Assembly (NCBI GenBank): GCA_964017195.1
Contig: OZ024889.1
Coordinates: 59,171,858 to 59,235,857 of the forward strand
Length of the DNA stretch: 64,000 nt
From: Siderastrea radians
Lineage: Eukaryota > Cnidaria > Anthozoa > Scleractinia > Rhizangiidae
Reading direction: 5' to 3'
Made by a program: the position numbers and the translations under genes. Position 1 is the stretch's first letter. Each line of letters starts with the position of its first letter. Below are positions 44,525 through 57,400 of the stretch, piece after piece. The notes under the pieces were generated by a model. That model saw only the letters and a list, made by a program, of their open reading frames with translations, was not told where the DNA came from and made no database searches.

Positions 44525-47500
44525 CTAAAGTAAACACTCCTTTTTAACAAAAAAAAAAGGAATTTCTCCAGAACAAAAAAGCAACTGACCGACAGGAAGG
44601 GGATCCGCTCCACACATGTCCTCGGTGATTTTATACATCACTGTGGCGGAAAGATCTGTAAAAAGACAACAAAACTGAGTGTTGCAAAACCAAAACCAAA
44701 GCAATTACCCTAGCCAATCACAACAAACACAGATTACCCAATTAACCAATCAGAACTCGAAGCAAATACATGTAACCAGCCGCCAAACGCGGGAAAACGA
44801 GTGCGACCTTGTCGCGATTGGTTTTGGTTTTACATACGATTAGTCCAGAAAGCGGTGCGAGATTTTTTAATCCAGACACAAGGCATAGTAATGTAAAACC
44901 ACAGCAAAACGCGAATTACTCTCGACACTCAATTGAAGACCGTTCTGTTGTTCAGCAATTTCTCACTATGTCCATATATGGAAGCACTCAATATCTGTCA
45001 TCTTACAAGACAGATATTCACCACTGTGCGCAGCTGACACTTTTTTTAAAATTTTGTCACATGCACAAACGCATACATTGCATTATCTGTAACATATATT
45101 GCATTATGTAAAACATACAAGTGCTAGATTCATTACGTACAAAACTGTTATTGATGACAAAAGTTCAACAAAAAGTGCACATTAGATATTCTAAAATTGA
45201 AAGGAGAAAAAAGAAAGCACAAAAAACCACAATGAAGAAGCAGAGTTGTTGAAATATACTTACATTTTCTCTAAATGGTATAAGTCAGAAAGTGTCATCG
45301 ATTTATTATGGAGTTTGCATGTAAAATCGCATAAAGAGCAGTGTGTAATTCAGTTTTTTAATTAGGACTTACTGGTGAATAAATGCAAAGATATTCCAAA
45401 TAAAGATTCTTTTGTTGAGGGACGTGAGTTGGAGTCATTGATAGAGTTGAAACAATTGAATACATTTTGAGGGAATGTTTGTGTAAAACGGCAGTGGATG
45501 AATGTGTGATCGATGGAATCTTCTTCTCCACAATATAAGCAGTCGCTGTCTTGTTTAATTCCAAATCGGCATAGTTCCTTTGTGGTGATAACAATTCTGT
45601 GTAGAGGCATGATCAGCTGCGCAGCTGATCATGCTTGGAAATGAACTGCAGATCTTCTTCAGGCCTTTTGAAGAGCAAGCAAGTTTAACTAGTTTTTTTC
45701 CGGACATTTTCAGACCCTTCAAAACGTTTTTCCTTCAGCCTGAAAGGATACCAAGAGGTTGAGTGGGAATTGCAAAGTGAGAACTCAACAGACCAAACGC
45801 CATGCAATGCTGTTGAGGCAGAAACTTCAAATTCACTTCCCCACGGCAAGTCATACCGTAAGTTAAAAAGACTCCTACTGACACCGGCAGAAGACTTTTC
45901 TTGGAAAGCTGACAATATTCTTAAATTAATTTTGCACTTCTTTTCTTTACGAAACACAAGTTTGTAATTGAGTCTTTTTGAAGTCAACTGTGGTAAACGA
46001 AACCTCTAAATCTCGAAATTTCCCCTTGGTGTTTTTTTTGTTGTGAGAACTGTTGTGTTAACTTGACTTGAGGCGTGTTGGTCATACAATCAAGGCTTTT
46101 TAGTTCTTAAGCGGTACTTGGTGACAATTTGTTGAAAGAACAAATTAAAACTGTCCTGTTCCGTCTTGCTGAATATCCTAGCCCCAGCGATAACAGGTGA
46201 TATTCCACGCGCGCTTGCGGGATAATTGTTTTAACTACTTTCTTTAATGTCTAGTGTCCAGCATTGCTTAATTTTAAGCGTTAGTCTACTTACGGGTTTC
46301 GTAGTAGTCATAGACAGTGACAGACGCCGGCTTGGTTTTCTTCACCATGGTTGACTGGTAAATCTTGAACGAGAAGGACACCTTGTCGATCTCATCAAAG
46401 TACATAATCACGTGTTGGCCCTCGATCTCGTATCGCTTGAAGCCAAGAGAACGTTTTTTGACAAGCTAAAAGAAAACACACCGAAACTGAGCCACGCAGA
46501 CTATCATAGACACATTTATACTATCAATCGCAAAGTGGATGTAAAACGTCAGTATTAAAGCCGTGAGTACCTTAAAACGGGCTTAAAAGGGACCAGTCGG
46601 GTAGGATTCGGTAATCCTTCTTGAAACACCCAAGGACTTTCCGATTCTGATTTTCCAATCACGAAATAGTACAAATACCACGAAACTGCCAACGTAACTA
46701 ATGTACTAGTCGGCCCAGATTCGGCAAAACGTCGATAAATCGCCCAAGGACTTTTCGATTCTGATTGTCAAATAAAAAAAAATGAGACAAAAATTACGAA
46801 ACTGCCAAAGTAACTACTGTGCCAGTCTGGCCGAATCCGGGAAATCTTCGTAGTCCAACCACAAAATATAAACAGCACGAGTACTAAGAAACTGCCACAG
46901 TAACTACGGCACCATTCTCACTGCCCTCTCAACTGCTACTACACTTTGTTAGGTTTCGTCAGGTGCCGCTGTTTTCACTAAGGTGGAAGCCAGGAGGAGA
47001 ACATAGTATTTGCCCCTCCCCTCCCCCGGAACAGTACCATATATGAGAATCAAATATTTCGCCGTCATTTACATGTACGCAGAGCTGCGTGATGACCCAA
47101 ACAACGGCTGCGTTGCAGACTTCACGTATGTATTCTCCAAATAACTTACCCTTTTCAAGCTGTCTTCATCAGCCTGGTATCCTGACACAAGTTTCACATC
47201 AATAACTGCCATGTTTGACGAATCTTCCTTCAGCCATCTAAAACAGGCACAAAGCGAATATTAATCCATTAAGAACAGGTATAGAGGGATTTGAAGGAGT
47301 TCAATTGTGGTTGCCCAGGCTAGGAAAGTCCTTTAAACCATTGTTGCATGCCATTGACCTCTCGAAAACCTTAGAAAAAGTCAAGATTCCACTCCTTAAA
47401 GAAAGATTTCCCGAAAGCAACAATCAAAATTACTAAGGAAAAGCAAAGAAATCACATGCTGTGTACCAACCCTTTCGGGGAGGAGTGGCTTAATTTCGAA

Positions 47501-48874
47501 AGCAGCCTTTTTGGAGGGAGGGGGCTATATTTGGAATTTCACATTTTAACTGTTTGAAAGTAGCAATAGTGAATTGCTCCTGAAAGCAAAGGCGGTAAAC
47601 TAAACTTAAGGACGGTGCCTCCTAATACAGAGGTATTTTTGCAAAGGGTTTGACCATGAGGAAAACGCAGATCTTAGCATGGGTTATCGGAATCTAAAAA
47701 GAAAAATGTGGGTAGCCCCGCATTTTTCAGAGATAATTATTTTTTATAAGCAACCATAAGTACGACATTTTCTATCCAAATTTAAGCTCAATTATCTCTG
47801 AAAAATGCGTGGTTACCTCCAATTTCCTTTTTGGATTCTGGTAGCCCTGCTAAGATCTGCTTTTTCTGTGTAGTCATAAACCGCGCAAAAATACCGTTGG
47901 GTTAGTAGGCAAACTCCTTAAGAAACCCAAATATCTCGGACCAGACCTGAGATGCGCGGAACGAAGACGCAGTAACAAAAGGAGGCACCGTCCTTTAACA
48001 GTAGTTGCCTTGAGAGTTTACACACTCTAGCTAGAACAACTCGACAAAGGTGACTTCTTACTTGGCAGAGATGAACATGTCCAAAGGCAAACAGAGAATT
48101 TCACCAGTTTCTGTTGCAATGGGCTCGAATACATCTTCAGAACGTTTGAATGTCACTTTCAAATCAAACGCCTGTTCCTCCTTGACATCTGGTATGTTAT
48201 ATGACACATCAGCCTACATTGATACAACAACCACAACATATAGAATAACATATGGGTACGTCGAGGTACGAAATATCTATTCCTGATCATTTTCCGAAGA
48301 CTAAAGGAATATTGTCTAAGGCCAAGCGAAAGTCTCCATAATTTAAACATGGTTGCCACGGAGATACGTTTTCCAAATTCCCCGACTTTTGCTAGAAAAA
48401 ATTGAATGTTCCTGCCCAAATAAACGTAGAGGTTACATGCAATGGCGGCCACCAACCACCCCTTACAGCGCTGAAATCTGTCGTTGTTCGTTAAGTAACA
48501 CAGAACAAAGTCGAGTTGACCTAAATTTTTAATGCGCGGTTGGAGACTGGCACTAGCCAAACCAGTGTCGTTGGCGTTAGCGTGGAGATGCAAAGGATGA
48601 TGATGATGATAAACATGTAAATTTCAATTTTCCCTAACCATGGGTTGTTTTCCTTATAAATATAAATCTAAATTCAAAACGTCACGTCAAAATTCCCTGA
48701 TTTATCCCTTTACTTCAAGTTTCTTCCTTGACCATTTCATGACCTGTGGCAACCCTTTCTACACAAACACTTCCAAAGATTTTCTAGGTTTGCCGAAAGT
48801 TAAAGACGGCAATTTGATAGTTTTTCTTCGTATCAAATTTGTTCAATACTGACTGTCAACCATTATTATTATTA

Positions 48875-48906
<32 letters not shown>

Positions 48907-48998
48907 CAACTTTATACCTTTTAGAGGTTAAATGTACATAAGATTTTTCATTAAATTATGTTAATAGTTAGTCATTTTGTAATAAAAATTGTTTCTCA

Positions 48999-49055
<57 letters not shown>

Positions 49056-52000
49056 ATCATGTAATATTGTTCATAACAACTAAACAGAGAGAGCAACCTG
49101 CATCAGAGCGCATCCCTCTCCCTTTACTTCAACAGGCAAATTCTTGACTGGCAGAATGCTTGAAGGGACCTGTGGAAGAGATAATAAGATCATACTATTT
49201 CACAACTTACTGGTATAACTGGTCTTTTCAGAGGTTTGAGTTTGCTTCAGAAAAGGTTCTGAGACGGGAGGACGACGCGTTTGAAGACTGGCAAACTTTG
49301 GCAATATTTTGCAGGAAATAAAAACGACGTCCGCACTTCTAAAGCTAGTTGCTGTATACCGCAATTTTCTATCACAAAATTTGCGTAGTGAAAAAAAATC
49401 GCACGATGCTGATGGGTCCTACATAACCATCCAATTACTCGACCATTGTTCTCATGAATTAAGGCCAGTAGATGGTTGTTTATTTATCAAAAAGCCCACC
49501 TCAGCTCTCTGTGACACCAGTCTGTTGTTCTCTGTGATGTTGAATGTCTGGCTGAATTGTTGATCGTTTTCCTCTCCAAACCGAACAGTGAGTGATGAGA
49601 TGTTGGAGTAAACCTCGCTGGCATAGTTACTTAGAGCTTGCAAAGCAACACATGTGTCCTACAAAGACAACAAGGCTCGTTTACGCGTTTTTACTATTTG
49701 CTTCAAGATTTGCTTAACAATGATTACTGAACCAAAGGTTAACCGTTTACGCGGGTCGCTCAACATTGTTGAAAAGCCTTTAACCAAATTATAGTTGGTT
49801 TGATTTTTTATTCAACATCCCTTCAACATTTTAACATATGGAATGTTGAGGGAATGTTGAAGCAAATGTATGTTGAAATCGCGTAATCGGGCTTTAACTT
49901 AGGGCTTAATTCAAACCACAAGGTGCTCCACAAGGTCAGAGCTTAACCAAGTTTCGGAAGCAAGAAGCCAAATGGAGCACTGTTTCCTCTCCCCAGCCAC
50001 ACCACCTCCAGATGGCACGCTAGCCCACCGTAAGGTGAGCCCCAGAATTTTGTTCAGTTTCCTTAACAGTTCGCTTGGACCCCTTTAAGCATCTAAGTTG
50101 AGACAGACAATGTGAGGTAAAGTTTCTTGTCTCAGGAAACAACATGACCGCGACTCCAACCATCGACCTTCAATGCGCTCAATACTTCATTTGCTAAGAC
50201 GTCTAAATAATCAAATGAGTGTTTTCATCATTTCTTTGTCAGTTGTCAAAGACAGGTTATATACATAATGCAGGGTCGAAATAGAAAAAAAATATAGCAT
50301 GCCAATTTTTTATTTTTATATTTGAAAGGCCATGCCACCTACTGACATTTTTGTTATTGATGAAATCGTATTATGTTTTGATTTTCAGTAGCAATTACAT
50401 CTGCTGGCTGACAAGAAGATGAAGAAGTCCATGAAATAAGACAAAACGTCCCACAAAATAAAATCACACTCATGGTCATAATTTTCAGACCGCTGACCCA
50501 CTAAGTACTCCTGTCCAGACTGAGACTCAGCACTTGAAAGGACCCTTTAATCTTAAAGAGCCAGTGTCACCCAAAGTGCTTTGCACGCCGAGGTACATTT
50601 TTCATGTATGAAAAATCCGTCATTTTCATGATTGTTGTGAAGTGTGATTTGTATCTTCTTCCATCGCTACTGTTAGCGATCCGAAAGTACTAGCGTGAGT
50701 TTTAACTTGACATTCAAGTGTCGTGGTATCGACTTAGTAGTACATTTCCGAATTCTGAAGTGTTTTCGCTGTGGAGAAGGAGATCTTTAAATTGAATGCT
50801 TCGTAGGGTTCAAAAAAGCTAAGGCTAAGGCTGAGTCTTCCGGGCTCTACCAAGGTTGTACGGCTGAAGGAGTCCGTGTATCAGTAGTGGAGAGGAAGAA
50901 AATCATCTGCGGGTTTCAGCAATAGTACTGACATTGCGTTTGCCGAAATAGTGCAACATTCGCGTTGCCGGATGAAAACAGAAGAAACGTTAATTTACCA
51001 CAAAATAACAGTAGCTACGGGCCTGCTCCAAAATAATACTTATGGTCATGAGCTTGTGCTGTTTTGCTTAGTTGTTATTATCCTTGTGTTCACTGTCTGC
51101 TTATGTTTTATTTTTACAAAAAAAGTGTAAGTGACTATTCTGGTTTTGCGTCCATCGACATCGGCTGATCAATGCGATCGATCGCGCGATCAACCGATCG
51201 GACTGTAATAGATCCATACGCATTGAATGTGAAGTCAGGTCTTAGAGTAGCTTGCTCCAGTGACATCTAGCGATGAAGACGTCAATATTCTTACTATTTG
51301 TTTTTGTCTTGTTTTTATATCGAGTGGAAGTCGCTGCTCTGGTTTTACGTCCATCGAGATCGATCGATCGATCAATCGATCGGTTGCTATAATAGCTCAA
51401 TACGCGTTGACTACAAAGTCAGATCTAGAGTTGTTCCTCCAGTAACATCTAGCAATGAAGGTATTTTTATTTTCAGAGGCTACTAATTCTCGGTGAAAGG
51501 GCAGTGCGGCACGGTATAATTTGCGAAAAGTCCGGCAAACACGCCAGCCAAACGCTAAAAGCTGTTTGTTTCAAAACAAAAACACAAACACGCAAAGCAC
51601 TTTGGGTGACACTGGCTCTTTAATCATAAGTAGGATTTTTCACCTTTTATTTAACATTGAGGGCCATTAGTCCTTCTTCGCTGCTATCAGATGTATCTGC
51701 CTCAGGCGTTTTTAGACTGATTCTATATACATCGAAATGATCACACAGATATTGGAAGTTTATGTATACTTCAACGTTCTGAGCATTGGGGTTGCAGGCC
51801 TCAATACATTTATCCGTGAACAAATCACTTCCCCAAAACCTCGCTCGGGAGCCTAAAATGCTGGGTTAAATTACAAGAGAAAACTGCAAACGTTTACTGG
51901 GATGCGCCTGCAAACTTTACGGAGGAGCTACAGTCGAGGGACCTCCCGGTGATATTTTTCATCGGGTCGATTGATTCGTGGGAAGAAATGGTAGGTAAAC

Positions 52001-54385
52001 AAGCATGGTAAGAGGAGAAGAAAACGTCACAAAACCAGTCCAGTTAATTTGCCCTGCCATTTTTTCATCCATTTGGCAGTTCATCGTTATTTTCGCCTGC
52101 CAAACCTAAAATTTGGCCTGCCATTTGGCCATTGGCAGGCCGCTATTTCGAGCCCTGGCATATGATTGTTTGTTGTTGTTGTGAAGATTCCATTCAAGTG
52201 GTCAGAGAGCCTTCTTGTTGCGAAAGCGACACCTTGCCGCATCCTTTTTGTTTCATGTTAATATTGTGCCTAAGAAATCTGAAAGAAAAGTCTGTATCAT
52301 GTTAGGACTTTGTTACATTTAGGGGCAGTTATTACATTTAGGTCTTCTACATACCACAGCTTTCTTGCTGTTACTGAGCTACTGAGCCTGTAACTCCTTT
52401 CAGTACCGTCAATATACTGTTCAGAGAGGTTCTGACATCAGTGGAAACTTAAATGTGACCAGATTAAAGGGGTGTTACTTTTTCAAATTTGGAACTTGGC
52501 ACTCTTAGAAGTGAAAAACTAAACAGAGCGTGGCTACCCTGTGTCTACTGACCTGTGTGGATGCAAATCCTCCCAGAGCGTTTCTTTGTTTGGTGAGCCA
52601 CCTGACAATCGGCATGGCCTGACCAATCAGCGAGGGATCATCTTCAGCCAGAAGCACATACGTCATCAGAGCATAAGCTGTCATCTCAATATCAGCTGCC
52701 GGGGCACGGTAATATGGACTCAAAAACTCACCGGGTGGGGTGGGCGGTGTCTCTTTGTCTTTTTCCCAATGCATCAATCCATCTGTGTTAAATTTAAATA
52801 CATTGATGTAAATCTCAGGCCAATTGAGAACGAGTGTCCACAAGAGTTCAAAGAGAGTCAATGAGAACAGAGGAGAAAAAGTGAGGGTGCAAAAGTGTTG
52901 CAGGCCAAACGGGAGGGTGTTAATTTGACCTTCCATGGAATAACTCGAGTAATTCGAGAACATACGAGTTTCAGGCCAAATGAAAGCGAGAGTTTGAACT
53001 CTCCTCAGGACTCAATTTTTCAAGTGACTATTGTTACGCTGCAAAGCCGTAGGGAAGCCCACTCACCCAGGCAGCCATTATAATGCAAACGATTTGATTA
53101 ACGAATACTTAAGTCTACTAAAACGCCCAACATCTGCCGAAATGGACTGACTATTACTTGCATTCCAGTGCGACCTCGACTTCGTAGTATCATTTGACAT
53201 CTGTCACAAGCTGGTACTTAGTGAAACCTTTTGTGACTTGAGTGTACCGTTTGGACAGAAAAAGCAAGGTTGTAGGGCTACGTTTCAGCTTACTACCACT
53301 TTCAACAACGTTGAGCAACTGCTCTTGTCCCAACTGCCAATCTGTTCACTTAATTACTTTTATTGTAACCTGCCCATTTTGGCCACCTATCCACAGATGT
53401 CCAGCGGTGGCCATTGTTGAGACATTGGACTGCATTTCAAACCTACTGCGTTTCTGTGTCCCGGCAATGAAAAAGCCAGTGTGAGTTAGTAATCAAAAAG
53501 ATGTAATGACCTTCTCTGATGGCCCTGTTTTGAAGTGCTTTGAATAGATCCACAGTACTGCGATCCTTTGCCAAAGTGAAAGTATAGGCAAACAAAGCTA
53601 GTGTGTATGAATCAGTCAGATTTGAAGACACGGCTCTTAAACAGTTCAGTGCATCTTGGATGACCCGATCCTGTAAAAATCAAAATTATAAATTGACCAA
53701 ATTAACTTAAAAATGCAAGCTTTTCTTCTTTCCCTAGCACTTATACCATTTACCAATAAAAAGGAAACACAACTTCCACTGAAGCTCCTGCTCCGTTGCT
53801 TGTGCCGGGGTATTGTTGCAGTGACAGAGTTGTCCTTCAACACAGTTTTGCTTCTCTTAGTTGGTAAGCCACCTGCTTTAAAGCCACAACATGGGGGATG
53901 ATCCCAGGACATAAGCATTTGGTGCCAAACCATTCAGACACACGTTCTACCTTGACGAGCTCTGACTATTTCTACAATAACTTCATCACCCAATTTCGGC
54001 TTTTTATGGTTTGCCTCGATTTATAACAGAAGGAGAGAGCTCGAAAGTGCTTATGCAGGAGTCTTTGAAACAGTGTAATAGCAAGAACATAATTTCATCC
54101 CACGTACCTTGGGTGACATTCCAAATTCCATGAGCGACACTGCAACAAATGCTGTTAGCGTTGCTTCTGTAGTTACTCCACCCTAAGAACAGGAACAGTA
54201 GGGTTATAGCGATCAACGTCCCTGAACAATATCAATTCATCGTCAAGCTGAATGTAGCACTTATAACGAAAATTGATTTTTTTTAATTTTCTATTGTGTA
54301 TATAGTTAAAGGTATACTTAGTTGTAGTTATTATTTTAGTATAGGCATGGTGATGAAAGAGCCACCTCGTGGAATTAGGAATTAC

Positions 54386-54430
<45 letters not shown>

Positions 54431-57400
54431 GAAAAGGTACACACATGCACGGCAACAAGGTTGGAAAACTCCTCGTGTTGCACAAGACACAGAGGTGTAT
54501 TTTGTTCAAGAGCTTTAACAATTTAAATTTAATGCCAGTCCCCAATTAGCATAATTATTTCTCAGAAGAGAAAGGCATTGCGAGATGTTTAACTGTGGAG
54601 AACCTTCAGACGTTTGTGGAAAAGTCTTCCGTATCTGGGGAAGCAGCCACTTGGATGTTCTTGTTTCTTGGTTATCCAGTCAGAGGTCTGTTTTAGTTCA
54701 TCTTGATCAACAAAGATGAACGGACGTGCCTGAGCAAACGAGCGCAACACGAAGGCTGTTAACCTAAAGAAGAGGCACAGAAAGATATAAATGACTTTTT
54801 GTGGTTAAGTTTGTATAATGGGCAATTATTGCAAGTTTGAGCAAACAATGGAGGTCTGTCAGGGAGAAGCAACCAACTGTTTTCGATAACAGAGGCAAAT
54901 GACTGATGTAAAGGACAGTGACAAAACTTGGTACCTTAATTCTTGGAAAATTTGTTTAGTGTTTTCTCACCCAACCAGTCACCTTAACAGCTCCTCAAGT
55001 AGTAAGAGGGGCATGACGACTTTAATTGGCCTTTTCTTCACAATGATAGACGGAAAAGAGAAGAACTTTTTAGTAGGGTTTATTGAATGGCCATACGATT
55101 TTACTCTACTCAGTATTTAAATTTTAGAATCACACTAACCAGAGAGGTCGAGAGGGTGTCTAAGATCTGAGGGCTGGGATGTAAGTGACACGGTTTGATA
55201 TGAGCACATTCAAATAGATGGCTTGATGTCAACAATCAAACACTGAAAAGGATGCTACAAATAACCAACATACCACATGTTTCCTTCACCGTCTCTATTT
55301 CCAAAAGCACTGTATGATCCATCAGCTCGTTTGTAAGTCAGCTCTCTCTGATACCCTGTTACAAAGACAAGGAAGCAACTCATATTGCAAACTAGCTCAC
55401 CTAGAAATGAGAGGCAAAAGATTGAAAACATGTTCTGATCGACATTTGTCCCTTTGGCAACAACAACCTCAACTCTCACAATTATAGTGCGGAGTACAAA
55501 ATTTGAAACCAGGTTAGCGTTCCACGAAACTCATGATAACTAACCATTGACCGATATTTTTTAAAAACCTGTTTTTTTTATCAGTTGGGGGTAATTATTA
55601 ATGTAAACGTGCCAGTTTGTTCCATAAAATTAAAAAGATTTTAAAATAAAACAAATATTTAGCTTTAAAAATCAATTGAAATAGAGTCTGTTGAAGAATA
55701 TTGTGTACATAAATTGGTTTTTGGGCCCGGTAAGACATCAGGAATTCAAGAAACGGACCCCATGAACACATTGCTTTGAGAAGAGTCCTCTTATTACTGC
55801 CACATCCCTCACGCTACAGAAGAGAAAGAAATCTGAAAGCTCTCTTAACCAGGGAAAAGTTTTGTTATATTGGCCACAATTTACCTATTGTCATGATGTT
55901 CTTGGCTTTGTTTTCTACAGACGGGGTCAGTTGTCCCACACTTGACAAGTACTTCATGATGTAAATACTGGGTGCAAAGTTCACCATGTTTTGTTCTCCA
56001 CACCCATAAGGAAGTCTGAGTAAGCTTTCCACATTCAAGGTCGGTCCCATTAGATCACCTGACAAAGTAAACACATACTTGGAAGTAAAGAAATGATGTC
56101 TTAAAGGTCATAGCTCTGACCTCCATCAAGCTGGCATCTAAGAATTTTTTTCTTAGACCCCGCCTCGACGGTAGTCAAACCTATGGCCTGATGGTAGTTA
56201 CTTTACTGGGGAGTGTTGCGTTTCGCTAAAAACTGGGTGCTACCACCAGGTGAAACGTTCAGCCTGGCCAATACCACTATTAAGATATAACTCCCAGCAC
56301 AAAGTTTATGCAACTCGCCCATGATCCACGCAGTGTACGGAAAGTGTTTTACATGAGAATCTTGTAAATGATCTACAGACGTAGTTCAACACAAGTTTCC
56401 CAGTTTTACAATGGTCCGAGCATCCACCCAAAGTGGGGAAGATCATTGTTCGTAGTATCATAGTATCCATGCTTGTGACATTATAAGAACGGAATAGAAA
56501 GCAGCATTTGAAGAATGAGCCAGTTTAAACACAGAGGCATGAGTTGCCAACCTTGTAAAAGCTCTTCGATTTTGTGCCATTCTATTGTAATGTTTATTGT
56601 GAGATGCAGAGACTTTTAAAAGCCCTTGTTGAAAAGCATTTCCACTACTCATTAAAAAGCAGCCAAGGTCAAGAGGTAGGATAAAAAAGACAGAAATATA
56701 AAAAGTGATATACTAATCCTAACTTAGCTTAACACTGCTTTACTGCTTTAATGAATCGTGTCTGCCAGGGCATTTTTGAAAAAGAAAAAGAAGCGCATTC
56801 TCTTTGAAGTTTTAATAAAGTCCTCAAGTCTTCAGCTTCTACGTTCGCGCTTTTTAGAGACCAACTTGGTATAGTCATGTTTTGAAGGATCCCTTTATTT
56901 ATGCGGTAAAAACTGCAAATTAGTGGATCAATACAAAAGGTTCCTTCTGAGAGCGAGTCTGTCAAGTGTGAGTATGGAATTGGTTTCTTATTTAATACTG
57001 AGATTGTGGTTTGGTTATAAGAACTTAGAATCAGTAAGTGTAACTGGTAGCCGACAATTTAGCAGGCTACAATGTAACATCATAAGGTACAATCAGTCTG
57101 TGTACAATGACTTGAACGGGATGACAGCCGGCGCTCGGCAGTCTGCCTTTATAGGCAGGATTTTGATCAGCTGATCAAAGGAACGTTTGAGCACCATGGT
57201 TTAGTTCGTAAACGAACTTCTCTTAAGCTTATAAACGCAAGAACAGTTAGGGTAGTGTAAAACACATACAACTTACCAACAGTAGACACCACTGCATAAA
57301 CCGAACCAGGAACAACATTCTGAGGCAGAACAATCTCAATGGTGTCATTAAAATAGGATTCGTCTGTTGCAAAGCACAAGGAAAAGCAACCGGAGCAGTC

